The notes under the pieces were generated by a model. The model did no database searches, was not told the origin of the DNA, and saw nothing but the letters and a program-made list of their open reading frames with translations. From contig JAERTJ010000086.1 in the NCBI GenBank assembly GCA_016844945.1, positions 100,180-164,179 on the forward strand: a stretch of 64,000 bases of DNA. Reading direction: 5' to 3'. Positions within the stretch are counted from its first letter, which is position 1. Each line of letters begins with the position of its first letter. The position numbers were made by a program, and so were the translations under genes. Positions 26,478 through 35,655 of the stretch are shown here, in pieces. Source of the DNA: Fidelibacterota bacterium. GTDB taxonomy: Bacteria; Fidelibacterota; UBA8477; JABMPR01.

Positions 26478-27386
26478 CTATTTTCGTCTGGCTCTGGGAT
26501 GAAAACTACTATGAACTTCTTTCAAATATGTACTGTCCAGGTGGGTGTAAATCTGTGTCGTAGAAATATCAACATGACCAAGCATTTCCTGGACGATTCT
26601 CAAGTCAGCCCCCCCTTCGAGAAGATGCGTCGCAAAAGAGTGGCGGAAGGTGTGAGGGCTCACCGGTTTATTAAGACCAACCGATTCAGCAAGTTTCTTA
26701 AGGATAAACCAGATCCCCTTGCGCTGAAGGGGTCTACCCTTATTGTTCAAAAATAGTATCCCCTCATTAAAATAGCCTTTCTCTAATCCAGGTCGACTAT
26801 GCTCGATATACTCCAGTAGCCACCGTTTTGCCTCACCGCCCAGGGGAACAACTCTTTCCTTATTGCCTTTTCCGCGAATCAGTATAAGGTCTTCATCCAG
26901 GAGTAATTGTTCAAGGGTCAAATTACATACTTCGGATACACGCATCCCTGCAGCGTACATGAGCTCAAACATGGCTCTGTCACGAACCCCAAGATGAGTA
27001 TCAGTATTAATGGCATCCAGCAGTAGTTCAACATCTTCAAAGTTTAATATTTTGGGCAGACTTGCAGGGAGCTTCGGAGAATCCAGAAATTGAGTGGGAT
27101 CAGTCTCAAGATGACCTTCCATGACCAGGAATTTATAGTAAGCCCTCAGGGAGGAGAAATGCCTGGCAACGCTGGTTTCAGCCAGTCCCCGCTGTTTAAG
27201 TGTTCGCGCATAGTCAATTAAAACTTGATGATCCACCTTATCAGGTCGATTGATTTTCTTCTCAGCAAGAAAAATCCAGAAATTGCTTAAATCATCCAGA
27301 TATGACTGTTGAGTATTCCTGGCAAGGTTGCGTTCAATGCGTAAGTAGTTCAGGAAATCCTGTAGGAATTGCTCAGATCGGCTCAT
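26478..27386 (-). CDS. xerD: Tyrosine recombinase of the XerC/XerD type
   Basis: 302 residues, the standard Xer length. An N-terminal SAM-like core-binding domain (about 1-90, LNYLRIERNLARNTQQSYLDDL) is followed by the catalytic domain. The catalytic set is complete: Arg149 (GMRVSE), Lys173 (GKGNKERVVPLG), His245 and Arg248 (HTFRHSFATHLL), His271 (LGHVDISTTQIYTH) and Tyr280. It most likely resolves chromosome dimers at dif. No integrated element, att site or second recombinase lies nearby, so I treat it as housekeeping. XerD rather than XerC is a guess from the motif wording. Confidence 0.88.
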   Translation of the reverse strand: MSRSEQFLQDFLNYLRIERNLARNTQQSYLDDLSNFWIFLAEKKINRPDKVDHQVLIDYARTLKQRGLAETSVARHFSSLRAYYKFLVMEGHLETDPTQFLDSPKLPASLPKILNFEDVELLLDAINTDTHLGVRDRAMFELMYAAGMRVSEVCNLTLEQLLLDEDLILIRGKGNKERVVPLGGEAKRWLLEYIEHSRPGLEKGYFNEGILFLNNKGRPLQRKGIWFILKKLAESVGLNKPVSPHTFRHSFATHLLEGGADLRIVQEMLGHVDISTTQIYTHLDSTYLKEVHSSFHPRARRK

Positions 27387-27631
27387 GGGAGAATATAAGC
27401 GAGTTAGGGGTTAGGGGTTAGGAGATAGGAGTTAGAGGTTTGTCTTGCTGAGGCCGAACGCAGTGAGGGGACTCGAAGCATTCAATTTTACCCTACAGGT
27501 AAAAGTTACTGGTCGAGAGTGATTTGCATGGTACCAGTCATGGTGAGCACTGCGAAGAAGTTTGATCCTTTATGCAAATCTCGGCTATGGATCAAGACCC
27601 TTCACTGGTGTTCAGGATGACTTGTGGAAAA
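27387..27631. repeat. Low-complexity and repeat-like intergenic stretch
   Basis: 245 bases between two same-strand genes. 27402-27439 is an imperfect tandem run of a 7-base GGGGTTA-type unit that decays to GGAGATA and GGAGTTA. The remainder, read on the minus strand, has phrases such as GTCATCCTGAAC, GGGTCTTGATCC and CACTGCGTTCGGCCTCAG, the style of dispersed intergenic repeats seen in many FCB-group genomes. I see no open frame or RNA gene. Dispersed status needs the whole genome. Confidence 0.45.
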
Positions 27632-28375
27632 CTAGGCTTTGTGGATTGCTTTGGCGAATTGTTCCATGAGGTGTGAGTTTTCAACATCCTCAAGCACATT
27701 CCCGGTAACAATGAATGAAGCGCCGGCTTGAACCAGAGTCTGAGCGACTTCCGGCGAATGGATACCACCGCCAACAATGATTGGAACATCTGTATACCGA
27801 CTTACTGCATGAGCCATCTGAGGAGTCACTGAATACTGTGCTCCACTACCAGCTTCGAGGTATATAAACTTGAATCCCAGGTAATCTGCTGCAAGTGCAT
27901 GGGCTACTGCAATTTCATCCTTATCCCGGGGAATGGGTTTAGATCCACTGACAAACTCAGCAGTTGTCACTCTCCCACTCTCAATAATCATATATGCAGT
28001 TGCTATGGGTTCAATCCCTAGTTCTCTAACAACAGGAGCGGCCTGGACCTGATCACCAATGAGAAATTGCGGGTTTCGGCCACTAATCACAGAAAGGTAG
28101 AAAAGGGCATCTACATGTGGAGTAAGCTGATTGATGTTTCCGGGGAACAGAATAACGGGTAAAGTTGCTACTTCCTGAATAAGCTTCATCTTGCTCTGCA
28201 CACCTTCACCAAGAATCATTGAACTGCCTACCATGATTCCATCTGCGCCTGAGGTGTTAATTTTCTTAATAAAAGTTTCGACCTCATCGAGATTCCACCG
28301 ATCGGGATCAACTAGGACTAGATAACCGGCGCCCTTGGTTGCCCTGGTTTCAAGCATTTGCTCATAGACACTCAC
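27632..28375 (-). CDS. Geranylgeranylglyceryl phosphate synthase family protein (GGGPS/PcrB)
   Basis: 247 residues, a single TIM barrel. Family marks are YLVLVDPDRWN (about 18-28), ADGIMVGSS, VILFPGNINQLTPHVDALFYLSVISGRNP, the prenyl-chain region EPIATAYMIIESG, FIYLEAGSGAQ and the phosphate site IIVGGGIHSPE with IVTGNVLE. The enzyme joins glycerol 1-phosphate to geranylgeranyl or longer diphosphate, the first step of archaeal ether lipids; bacterial members occur in Bacillales (PcrB, heptaprenyl) and Bacteroidetes-like groups. Chain length cannot be read here. It overlaps gcvPA by 4 bases, so it is translated from the glycine-cleavage transcript. No glycerol 1-phosphate dehydrogenase gene is in the window. 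Confidence 0.88.
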   Translation of the reverse strand: MSVYEQMLETRATKGAGYLVLVDPDRWNLDEVETFIKKINTSGADGIMVGSSMILGEGVQSKMKLIQEVATLPVILFPGNINQLTPHVDALFYLSVISGRNPQFLIGDQVQAAPVVRELGIEPIATAYMIIESGRVTTAEFVSGSKPIPRDKDEIAVAHALAADYLGFKFIYLEAGSGAQYSVTPQMAHAVSRYTDVPIIVGGGIHSPEVAQTLVQAGASFIVTGNVLEDVENSHLMEQFAKAIHKA

Positions 28376-29715
28376 GCAGAATATCCTTTCAGGAATTCAA
28401 CAAGCCCATCCATTTCAGTTTTGCTTCGCTTTTCAGTGACAGCGATGAGGATTTGATTGTCAGACTCACCTTTGAATTGACTCAAAGAGATTCCTGGGAA
28501 GAATCCAGCCCTAGCCCCAGCTCCAACAAGTGATTTAGCTTGACCAGGCACTTCAACTACGAACTCATTGAAAAAATATTTTGTCTTGGTTGTATACCCA
28601 TCAAGATTATTGATAGCCTCAGCCAGATAATGTGCCTTCTGCGTACAGAGCTCAGCAACTCGTTTCAAACCGTTCCGACCGAGCGTCGACATATAAATAC
28701 AAGCCGCCAATGCGTTCAAACCCTGATTCGTACATATATTTGAAGTAGCTTTTTCTCTTCGAATGTCCTGTTCCCGCGTTCGTAAGACCATGACAAAGGC
28801 TCGGTTCCCATGGACATCGATACTTTCCCCTGCAATTCTACCTGGGACTTTACGTATGAGAGGGGTTTTGACTGCCATAAAACCGAGGTAGGGTCCTCCA
28901 AAACTCATGTGATTCCCCAGACTCTGCCCTTCACCCACGGCAATATCCACACCTTGTTTCCCTGGTGCTTCCAGTAGATTCAAACTAATGGGGTTAACCA
29001 CAGCAATGAGCAAGGTTTTGGGATCAGCAATGCTGGCTTTTATCGATGACAGATCCTCAAGACCACCGTAAAAATTGGGATTCTGGATGACAACGCCAGC
29101 TATATCTGAATCAAGTTTATCACTAAGAGCATCAAAACTGGTTACCCCTTCAGCAAGGTCTACGAACTCGAATTCAAGACCCTGATGGTGGGCATAAGTA
29201 ATTGCTACATCGATATATACGGGGTTGACACTTTTTGAAATAAGAATCTTTTTTCTACGAGTGTGCCGACTGGCCAAAAGACAAGCTTCAGCCATAGCAC
29301 TGGCACCATCGTACATTGAACTGTTTGCCAGATCCATCCCTGTAAGTTCACACATCATGGATTGATACTCATACATGGCTTGCAAGGTCCCCTGCGAAAC
29401 CTCAGCCTGATAGGGCGTGTAAGCCGTATAGAACTCTGAGCGACTGATCAGTACGTCAACGACATGGGGAATGAAGTGATCATAACTGCCTCCTCCCAGA
29501 AAAGAAACATGAGTAGCTGTACTGGCATCCCTGGAAAGCATCTGCATGACATCGGATTTATGCTCAAACTCTGACTTTGCTTCAGGTAATGGTAAATCAC
29601 CTCTAAAGCGTAAAGCCTTTGGAATTGCCTCAAGCAGCTCTTCAAAAGAAGCGATACCTACTTCATTTAATAGTTTGAGTTGTTCTTCTTCCGTGTTGGG
29701 TATGTACTGGTGCAT
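28372..29715 (-). CDS. gcvPA: Glycine dehydrogenase (decarboxylating) subunit 1
   Basis: 447 residues from ATG 29715; the first part of a split P-protein of the glycine cleavage system, which decarboxylates glycine and passes the aminomethyl group to GcvH. Typical marks: the start MHQYIPNTEEEQLKLL, FLGGGSYDHFIPHVVD, YTPYQAEVSQGTLQAMYEYQ, MYDGASAMAEA, GEGQSLG and TSNICTNQGLNAL. This subunit lacks the PLP lysine, which is carried by GcvPB; gcvPB and gcvT are not in this window. AGGAG lies 4 bases before ATG 29715, which favours this start over an in-frame alternative at 29757 that would run into gcvH. It overlaps the GGGPS-family gene by 4 bases. Confidence 0.92.
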   Translation of the reverse strand: MHQYIPNTEEEQLKLLNEVGIASFEELLEAIPKALRFRGDLPLPEAKSEFEHKSDVMQMLSRDASTATHVSFLGGGSYDHFIPHVVDVLISRSEFYTAYTPYQAEVSQGTLQAMYEYQSMMCELTGMDLANSSMYDGASAMAEACLLASRHTRRKKILISKSVNPVYIDVAITYAHHQGLEFEFVDLAEGVTSFDALSDKLDSDIAGVVIQNPNFYGGLEDLSSIKASIADPKTLLIAVVNPISLNLLEAPGKQGVDIAVGEGQSLGNHMSFGGPYLGFMAVKTPLIRKVPGRIAGESIDVHGNRAFVMVLRTREQDIRREKATSNICTNQGLNALAACIYMSTLGRNGLKRVAELCTQKAHYLAEAINNLDGYTTKTKYFFNEFVVEVPGQAKSLVGAGARAGFFPGISLSQFKGESDNQILIAVTEKRSKTEMDGLVEFLKGYSA

Positions 29716-29719
29716 GATT

Positions 29720-29724
29720 CTCCT
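29720..29724 (-). promoter_or_regulatory. Ribosome-binding site that fixes the gcvPA start
   Basis: AGGAG on the minus strand, followed by AATC and ATG 29715. It supports the conserved MHQYIPN start. Confidence 0.7.
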
Positions 29725-29725
29725 A

Positions 29726-30103
29726 TTAGGAAATACTTGAAGTGTATTCCTCTGCACTCATAAAACTATCTAATTCTGCACTATCAGAAATGGTGACTTT
29801 GAGAATCCATCCCTCACCATAAGCATCCTGATTGATCAATTCAGAATCATCTTCTAATTTTTCATTTACTTCATTGATACTACCACTCAATGGTAAAAAG
29901 ACATCGGCTACTGTCTTGACTGCTTCAATAGTTGCAGCGACATCACCTTTTTCAAAGTCTTCTCCCACGCTTGGCAATTCGACAAAAACAACATCGCCAA
30001 GTTCCCCCTGGGCATAGTCAGTGATTCCGATAGTAGCTACATCACCTTCAATGCGAATCCATTCATGGTCACTGGTATACTTGAGATCTGCAGGTACATT
30101 CAT
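29726..30103 (-). CDS. gcvH: Glycine cleavage system H protein
   Basis: 125 residues. The lipoyl-carrier protein shuttles the aminomethyl group between the P and T proteins. YTSDHEWIRIEGDVATIGITDYAQGELGDVVFVELP leads to the lipoyl domain, with the modified Lys63 in ATIEAVKTVADVFLP; GEGWILKV completes the fold. It is placed 10 bases upstream of gcvPA and presumably leads the transcript gcvH-gcvPA-GGGPS. I looked for a glycine riboswitch upstream and found none: only about 63 bases separate its ATG from the accC terminator. Confidence 0.95.
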   Translation of the reverse strand: MNVPADLKYTSDHEWIRIEGDVATIGITDYAQGELGDVVFVELPSVGEDFEKGDVAATIEAVKTVADVFLPLSGSINEVNEKLEDDSELINQDAYGEGWILKVTISDSAELDSFMSAEEYTSSIS

Positions 30104-30166
30104 TTTTTAATTCTCCTTGATGAGATTGTTACATCACACTTTCAAAAATTTAATATGTCCTAAACA

Positions 30167-30203
30167 GCAAAAATCCCGCCGAATCTTGGATTCAAAGCGG
30201 GAT
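30167..30203 (-). terminator. Rho-independent terminator after accC
   Basis: On the minus strand ATCCCGC and GCGGGAT (30173-30179 and 30197-30203) enclose a nested GAATC/GATTC pair and are followed by a T-run. It ends the efp-accB-accC transcript before gcvH. Confidence 0.85.
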
Positions 30204-30232
30204 AATTTAACTGGTAATTAAGAGGGCTCCTC

Positions 30233-31591
30233 TCATTGTGCGCGATCTGGGTCAAATTTAAATGATTCCAGGAAATGTGTATCAAAATTGCCCTTTCGAA
30301 CCTTCTCGTCCTCAAGCAGTTGGATATGAAATGGAATCGTCGTCTTTGGTCCTTCGATGATAAATTCTCTCAAGGCACCCAGCATGCGATCAATAGCTTC
30401 CTCTCTGTTGGGACCATGCACCACCAATTTGGCTAGCATAGAATCGTAATGAGGAGGAATTTGATACCCGCTATAAATATGACTGTCCACACGAATGCCT
30501 CGACCACCGGGAAAATGTACACTTTCAATGAACAGTGGTGATGGCCTGAAGTTTTTTGCTGGATCTTCAGCATTGATACGACATTCAATGGAATGTCCAC
30601 GTAACTTCAATTTCCCCAACCAATCAGGTAATTTTTCTCCTGCATGACAGGCAATCTGTTCTTTGACGATATCTACGCCACTCACTTCTTCAGAGACAGT
30701 GTGTTCAACCTGGATACGTGTATTCATTTCCATGAAATAAAATTTGCCATGCTTATCCAGCAAAAATTCAATGGTCCCGGCACCCACGTAGTTTACACGT
30801 TTGGCTCCGGCTACAGCAGCAACACCCATTTCATGTCGTAACTCCTCAGAAACGACGGGGGAGGGAGATTCTTCTAAAAGTTTTTGATGGCGTCTCTGAA
30901 TCGAACATTCGCGTTCTCCCAAGGAATAGATATTGCCGTGGGAATCACCAAGAAGTTGAACCTCAATATGCCTGGGGTTCTCAATGTATTTTTCAAGATA
31001 AAGACCATCATTGCCAAATGCCGTACCGGATTCAGCCTGTGCCATGCCATAAAACATGGCAACATCTTCACCTCTGTAAACCACACGCATTCCTCGTCCA
31101 CCACCACCGGCAGTTGCCTTCAGAATGACAGGATAACCCATCTCATCAGCCATTGTTCTGGCTTCTTCAGCAGAAGTCAGAATACCCTGGCTTCCAGGGA
31201 TAACAGGGACCCCGGCAGCCTTCATTGTTTCCTTGGCAGAAGCCTTGTCACCCATGGAATTAATCATGTCCCCATCGGGACCAATAAAATCGATATCATG
31301 ATTTTTGCACATGTCTGCAAAATCTGCATTTTCAGCAAGAAATCCGTAACCAGGATGAATGGCATCTGCATTAGTCACTTCTGCAGCAGTCAGAATAGCC
31401 TGAGTATTCAAATAACTCAGATTTGACGGACCTGGTCCAATGCACACAGCTTCATCAGCAAATTTTGTGTGAAGGGATAACTCATCAGCCTCGGAAAAAA
31501 CGGCGACACTCTTAATACCCATCTCTCGACAGGCACGAATGACCCGCAGGGCTATTTCACCACGATTTGCAATGAGAATTTTTTTATACAT
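30233..31591 (-). CDS. accC: Acetyl-CoA carboxylase, biotin carboxylase subunit
   Basis: 452 residues. It carboxylates biotin on AccB with ATP and bicarbonate, the first half of malonyl-CoA synthesis. The N-terminal [23 protein letters not shown], the ATP-grasp glycine loop [40 protein letters not shown] and the C-terminal ECRINAEDP with the tail [15 protein letters not shown] are all typical. Nine bases separate it from accB. The carboxyltransferase genes accA and accD are not here. Confidence 0.96.
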   Translation of the reverse strand: MYKKILIANRGEIALRVIRACREMGIKSVAVFSEADELSLHTKFADEAVCIGPGPSNLSYLNTQAILTAAEVTNADAIHPGYGFLAENADFADMCKNHDIDFIGPDGDMINSMGDKASAKETMKAAGVPVIPGSQGILTSAEEARTMADEMGYPVILKATAGGGGRGMRVVYRGEDVAMFYGMAQAESGTAFGNDGLYLEKYIENPRHIEVQLLGDSHGNIYSLGERECSIQRRHQKLLEESPSPVVSEELRHEMGVAAVAGAKRVNYVGAGTIEFLLDKHGKFYFMEMNTRIQVEHTVSEEVSGVDIVKEQIACHAGEKLPDWLGKLKLRGHSIECRINAEDPAKNFRPSPLFIESVHFPGGRGIRVDSHIYSGYQIPPHYDSMLAKLVVHGPNREEAIDRMLGALREFIIEGPKTTIPFHIQLLEDEKVRKGNFDTHFLESFKFDPDRAQ

Positions 31592-31600
31592 GCGGTTTTA

Positions 31601-32044
31601 TCAGGGTTCGATGAGGAATAGAGTCTGGCCATATTCGACAGGTTGGGCATTCTCAATCTGTATATCAAGAATAACACCAGATACTTCAGCCTCAACTTCA
31701 TTCATTATTTTCATGGCTTCGATAATGCAGAGTGTATCACCTTTGCTCACGTGATCCCCAACCTTAACAAAGGGATCCACATCAGGACCTGGAGAGCGAT
31801 AGAAAGTACCAACCATGGGAGACTTGATGGCCTGTCCCTGGAGTGAACTTTCTTCCTCTGCCTCAACAGCGGGAGCAGGTGCAGCTGCTTGTGGTGCAGC
31901 CTGGGTCGCCCCTGAATTCTGGACAACAACACTGTTACCCTGCCTGGAAACCCGAATCTTTTTGCCCCAACGTCCAACCTCAATCTCCGAGATGGTGGAT
32001 TGCTCAAGTAGAGCGATGAGTTGTTCTATGTCTTTAGTATTCAA
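31601..32044 (-). CDS. accB: Acetyl-CoA carboxylase, biotin carboxyl carrier protein
   Basis: 147 residues: an N-terminal helix region ([24 protein letters not shown]), an Ala/Pro-rich linker (about 45-65) and a biotinyl domain. The biotin attachment lysine is Lys112 in [36 protein letters not shown] is the typical thumb-containing segment of acetyl-CoA carboxylase carriers. It lies 13 bases after efp and 9 before accC, the common efp-accB-accC order. Confidence 0.95.
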   Translation of the reverse strand: MNTKDIEQLIALLEQSTISEIEVGRWGKKIRVSRQGNSVVVQNSGATQAAPQAAAPAPAVEAEEESSLQGQAIKSPMVGTFYRSPGPDVDPFVKVGDHVSKGDTLCIIEAMKIMNEVEAEVSGVILDIQIENAQPVEYGQTLFLIEP

Positions 32045-32057
32045 AATAAATGTTCTC

Positions 32058-32621
32058 CTAAACCCTCACACGTTCGAGATAATCCCCCGTACGAGTATCA
32101 ACCTTGACCTTGTCACCAATATTCAAGAATAGGGGGACCGTCACTTTTAAACCTGTCTCAAGAAAAGCTGGTTTGGATCCACCGGTAGCTGTGTCGCCAC
32201 GAAGACCTGGATCTGTTTCTTTAATCTCCAGAATGACATGGGGTGCCACCTCAACATCAACTGGAGTAGTATCACGGAACAGAACTTTTATGATGTCATT
32301 CTCTTTTAAATAATCTTTCACAGATTCCATGAGCTCAGCATCGATGGCAATCTGCTCATAGGTTTCATTGTCCATGATATGATAGTGGGATTCGTCAGAA
32401 TAGAGATACGTCATTTCATTAGCAAGCAGTTTGACATCATCGATTTTTTCACCGGATCTGAACGTTTGCTCAATGACCTGACCACCGGGAATTTTCTTTA
32501 ATTTTGTTCTGACAAAGGCATTACCCTTGCCTGGTTTAACATGAAGAAATTCAACGACTTTCCAAAGATTGCCATTGAATTCCATTACCAGATTGTTTTT
32601 TATATCAGATGTGCTACCCAT
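32058..32621 (-). CDS. efp: Elongation factor P
   Basis: 187 residues. EF-P relieves ribosome stalling at consecutive prolines. The three-domain EF-P/IF5A fold is shown by [30 protein letters not shown], with Lys32 in PGKGN at the position that is modified in many bacteria, then [19 protein letters not shown] and the C-terminal [23 protein letters not shown]. No modification gene (epmA, earP) is nearby. It heads the accB-accC unit. Confidence 0.96.
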   Translation of the reverse strand: MGSTSDIKNNLVMEFNGNLWKVVEFLHVKPGKGNAFVRTKLKKIPGGQVIEQTFRSGEKIDDVKLLANEMTYLYSDESHYHIMDNETYEQIAIDAELMESVKDYLKENDIIKVLFRDTTPVDVEVAPHVILEIKETDPGLRGDTATGGSKPAFLETGLKVTVPLFLNIGDKVKVDTRTGDYLERVRV

Positions 32622-32822
32622 AATTGTTGACCATACTCCTTCTTAAGTGGCGCGAAGTTAACCGGGGGCTGAAATCATGGCAAACTTTTTATCCTTGTGT
32701 TGTTCCAGTTTGGCATGTGAGATATGCTCGATATCCAACAATGAAACCTCAATGGATGTTATCTATTCCCAGACCTTTTTCAGCCTTTTTCCTCTTGCCT
32801 TACCAACTCCTGAATCCTATTA

Positions 32823-34457
32823 ATGGCTATGGAATTTTTGATCAACATATTACCGGATAAATGGCTTGAAACACTCCCCTTTATAGGTCTCTACGCTGAG
32901 AGTCATTTTAGATTCCGTATCCCTTTTAGCCGCTATTTCAAAAAGGAACCAGAACTCATCTTTGATACACCCTGGCGGTTGGAGCCAGGACTTGATCCGA
33001 TCATTTTTTTGGTGATTAAAGATGCCCATCAATATCCAATTATTTTAGATGGTGTGGAAATCGAGGTCTATCATAAGGGTCAAATGATCGGAGTCCGGAA
33101 ATGGTCATTGGACGAAAATATCCAGGAGCGGCAGACACACCGAGAATTCAGACTCACTGATATTGAAGTTCCAAATGGTGAAATTGAAATAATCCCAAAG
33201 CTAAAGTATCATGTGGATGGAAAAGTTAAAAACCTGGTTGTTGACAATTATTCTCTAATTGAAAAACTACCCTTGAGAATTACAAAGGGAGTCCATGGGT
33301 TACCAGGCCTGAAGGGCTGGCTTTCAGGTGATACCCACTTGCATAGTTCACTTACATCAGACCAAATCGAATTTGGTGCATCCCTGGAGCAGACGCGCGC
33401 TTGCGCTCAACTGGTAGGAATGGATTTCATAACTGCCACTGATCACTCCTATGATCTTGATGACATGCCAGAAAACTATATGGAAAATGATCCAGATCTT
33501 AAAAAGTGGACTGAGAGCAGGCAGGCGATAGCTCATATGAATCAAGAACATCCAATCCCTATCATTCCTGGCGAGGAAATCAGTGTTGCAAATTCACGTG
33601 GTTCTACGGTTCATTTCCTTCACTTTAATGACCCGGTTTATTTCCCTGGGAATGGCGATAGTGGGGAGAACTGGCCACAGGTGAGATCTCAATTATCCAT
33701 TGATGAGATCCTTGCGAAGCGGAGCACAAATACTGTTTCTGTGGGGGCTCACACGGTTTATAAATTTCCATGGCTCCAGCGGCTACTTTTAAACCGAGGC
33801 TGGTGGGAACCCCAAGACCATGATAATCCAGAGTTAGATGGTGTACAAATTTTATGTGGTACACCAGCCTCGGGCTCATTCCACGAGTCACGACAGCATT
33901 GGATTGAAGCCCTCTTAAGGGGGAAACAACTTGGTGTTTTTGGTGGAAGTGATGGACACGGCAATTTCAATCGAAACTGGCATGTAAAATTGCCCGTTTG
34001 GTCATTAGGGATTCATGAGGATCAAATTTTTGCCCAGTCAAGAACCTTGTTACGAAGTGATTCAACACAGAATAGCGATCTGATCGCTGCGATGAAAAAC
34101 AGACGTTCCGCCCTTTCTACTGGACCCGTTGGCGAGCTGCTCGTGACATCTGCAAATTGTGTTGCAGGCATCGGGGATACCCTCACCATTAAACCAGGTG
34201 AAAAATTAAAAGTCTCCATCAGAGGTATGAGTACAGCAGAATTCGGTAAACATATGGATGTATCCCTATTTTCCGGTAATCTGGAAACACAGGAAGAAAG
34301 TCTCTATTTTCACCAAACCAACCATACAGATGAGTTCAGTATTGAATTGGATTATGAAGGAAGTTCGAATGCCTATCTTCGCCTGGAAATCACCAGTGAA
34401 GGTTCACGCTGGCCTGGTGTCTACATATCTAGTCCTATCTGGCTAAACTTAGAGTGA
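32823..34457 (+). CDS. PHP-domain metallohydrolase, CehA/McbA-like
   Basis: 544 residues without an evident signal peptide. After about 165 residues of beta-rich N-terminus comes the PHP core: GWLSGDTHLHSSLTSD (His172, His174), GMDFITATDHSYDLDDM (His208), IIPGEEIS, VGAHTVYKFPWLQ, and a late FGGSDGHGNFN. These are the metal ligands of the CehA/McbA group, members of which hydrolyse phosphoesters or carbamate esters. The C-terminal 130 residues are again beta-rich. The substrate is unknown. A DUF2141 gene follows by 31 bases. ATG 32823 is chosen because upstream sequence has no coding features, but the ribosome site is weak and the in-frame second Met two codons on is possible. Confidence 0.8.
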   Translation: MAMEFLINILPDKWLETLPFIGLYAESHFRFRIPFSRYFKKEPELIFDTPWRLEPGLDPIIFLVIKDAHQYPIILDGVEIEVYHKGQMIGVRKWSLDENIQERQTHREFRLTDIEVPNGEIEIIPKLKYHVDGKVKNLVVDNYSLIEKLPLRITKGVHGLPGLKGWLSGDTHLHSSLTSDQIEFGASLEQTRACAQLVGMDFITATDHSYDLDDMPENYMENDPDLKKWTESRQAIAHMNQEHPIPIIPGEEISVANSRGSTVHFLHFNDPVYFPGNGDSGENWPQVRSQLSIDEILAKRSTNTVSVGAHTVYKFPWLQRLLLNRGWWEPQDHDNPELDGVQILCGTPASGSFHESRQHWIEALLRGKQLGVFGGSDGHGNFNRNWHVKLPVWSLGIHEDQIFAQSRTLLRSDSTQNSDLIAAMKNRRSALSTGPVGELLVTSANCVAGIGDTLTIKPGEKLKVSIRGMSTAEFGKHMDVSLFSGNLETQEESLYFHQTNHTDEFSIELDYEGSSNAYLRLEITSEGSRWPGVYISSPIWLNLE

Positions 34458-34488
34458 TGCATACTCCACCTCATTTCAGAAGATCCTT

Positions 34489-34938
34489 ATGAAACAATAC
34501 CTTATACTCGCGCTCTCCCTGATATTCATGCAAACAATCATGGCAAATGATCCCCCAGGAGATACGGTTGATCTGGTGGTCACAGTTAGTGAAATAAAAT
34601 CCGAACAGGGTGGACAATTGATTATTGCACTTTTCCAGGGATCAGATACCTGGTTAACTCCTGATGGTGATGTTGCCAGTTTCGTCACTCCTGTTACAGA
34701 TCAAAGCGAGGTTCAGACTACTTTCCATGGGTTACCGCTGGATCAGGAATTCGCGATTTCTGTGGTCCACGATAAGAATAGCAATAACAAAATGGATTTC
34801 CGCTGGCTCCCTCCCGGTCCTGCAGAGGGTATTGGTGTTTCAAACAATACAATGAGAATGGGTCCTCCTGAATTCCAACCTGCGGTGATAAACATGCAGG
34901 GAAGTCCAACTTTTATCACCATCCCCCTCCAGTATTAA
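34489..34938 (+). CDS. Secreted DUF2141 domain protein
   Basis: 149 residues. A signal peptide (about 1-19, MQTIMA) precedes one DUF2141 domain: VTVSEIKSEQGGQLIIALFQ, FHGLPLDQEFAISVVHDKNSNNKMDFRW, PPGPAEGIGVSNN. The DKNSNNKMD segment looks like a calcium-type loop and is a regular feature of the family. Function is unknown; it is periplasmic or exported. It probably shares a transcript with the PHP-domain gene, 31 bases upstream. Confidence 0.82.
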   Translation: MKQYLILALSLIFMQTIMANDPPGDTVDLVVTVSEIKSEQGGQLIIALFQGSDTWLTPDGDVASFVTPVTDQSEVQTTFHGLPLDQEFAISVVHDKNSNNKMDFRWLPPGPAEGIGVSNNTMRMGPPEFQPAVINMQGSPTFITIPLQY

Positions 34939-35010
34939 CAACAGCAGGTACCTACCAGTAATGGGTACATGGCTTCATATAGCATTAACTGTATCTGGTT
35001 GTATTTACGC

Positions 35011-35039
35011 TTGCCTTCAAGTGTTGATTATACTATACT
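35011..35039 (+). promoter_or_regulatory. Candidate promoter for the STAS-like gene
   Basis: TTGCCT (35011-35016), 17-base spacer, TATACT (35034-35039), the latter matching the sigma70 -10 consensus in five of six positions. It would give a leader of roughly 105 bases ahead of 35151. Confidence 0.4.
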
Positions 35040-35150
35040 TAAACTCTTTCCACTATCTAGTATTGATGTACTTTATTTTCTCAGGAATCCCCATTGTGCT
35101 TCGAGAATGTTGATAATAGCCAATAAGCTTATAAACCAAGGAGGTACAGG

Positions 35151-35543
35151 ATGTACAAGATCGATAGAACAGGATATGGGTTCAAGCTCACATTTTCAGA
35201 TTTTATCCAGGCTGATGAGATGAAAAAATGGGTCGGGGAGGCTACAACGGTACTAGCTGGAGCTCCCGCAAAGTTTGGCATATTTGTAGATATGCGTGAA
35301 CTGAAGCCACTTCCCCCAGAGGCACAGGCAGAAATGCAAGTGGGTCAAAAATTATTCAAAGAAAAAGGCATGGAACGTTCTGTAGTGATTGTTAACAGCG
35401 GAATAACAAAAATGCAGTTTCAGAGAATTGCCAAGGAAACTGGAATCTATAATTGGGAACGTTACATTGATGCTTCATCAGTTTCAAACTGGGAGCAGAT
35501 TGGTGTCGATTGGATTAGCCGCGGTGTAGATCCAGACCAATAA
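35151..35543 (+). CDS. Small cytoplasmic protein, SpoIIAA/STAS-like fold
   Basis: 130 residues, no signal peptide. The pattern MYKIDRTGYGFKLTFSD, then a helix, then KFGIFVDMRELKPLPPEAQAEM, ERSVVIVNSGITKMQFQRIAKETG and a C-terminal YIDASSVSNWEQIGVDWI alternates beta strand and helix as in SpoIIAA-like/STAS domains, where FVDMRE corresponds to the central strand. The serine of anti-sigma antagonists is not clearly present, so I do not claim that role. A strong ribosome site AAGGAGG precedes the ATG. It is monocistronic with its own terminator. Confidence 0.62.
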   Translation: MYKIDRTGYGFKLTFSDFIQADEMKKWVGEATTVLAGAPAKFGIFVDMRELKPLPPEAQAEMQVGQKLFKEKGMERSVVIVNSGITKMQFQRIAKETGIYNWERYIDASSVSNWEQIGVDWISRGVDPDQ

Positions 35544-35590
35544 TTCTTACTTTGGAGTGAGATCATACTGAGGTCTTCCACATAAAATGG

Positions 35591-35636
35591 AAATTCCCCT
35601 AATGCGGATAAATCATACTGCCGGGGGATTTTTTTT
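35591..35636 (+). terminator. Rho-independent terminator after the STAS-like gene
   Basis: AAATTCCCC (35591-35599) pairs with GGGGGATTT (from 35623) over 9 bp with one G-U, followed by a run of T. The loop is long at about 23 bases. Confidence 0.75.
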
Positions 35637-35655
35637 ATTGGGGGATCTTGCATAA

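Noticed and set aside
26478..27386. Xer-type recombinase as an integrase of a mobile element
   Set aside because: It has standard XerC/D length and all catalytic residues. No att repeats, phage genes or composition shift flank it, so a housekeeping role is more likely.
27402..27439. CRISPR-like array
   Set aside because: The repeat unit is 7 bases with no spacers and no cas genes; it is a simple tandem run.
29716..29757. Upstream start for gcvPA at 29757
   Set aside because: It overlaps gcvH coding sequence, adds 14 unconserved residues and lacks a ribosome site, while ATG 29715 has AGGAG and the conserved MHQYIPN start.
30104..30166. Glycine riboswitch ahead of gcvH
   Set aside because: Only about 63 bases lie between the accC terminator and gcvH, too short for the aptamer, and no aptamer-like motif is seen.
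32624..32860. Small open frame upstream of the PHP-domain gene
   Set aside because: No ribosome site, no recognisable domain and overlap with the start of the real gene; composition reads as noncoding.
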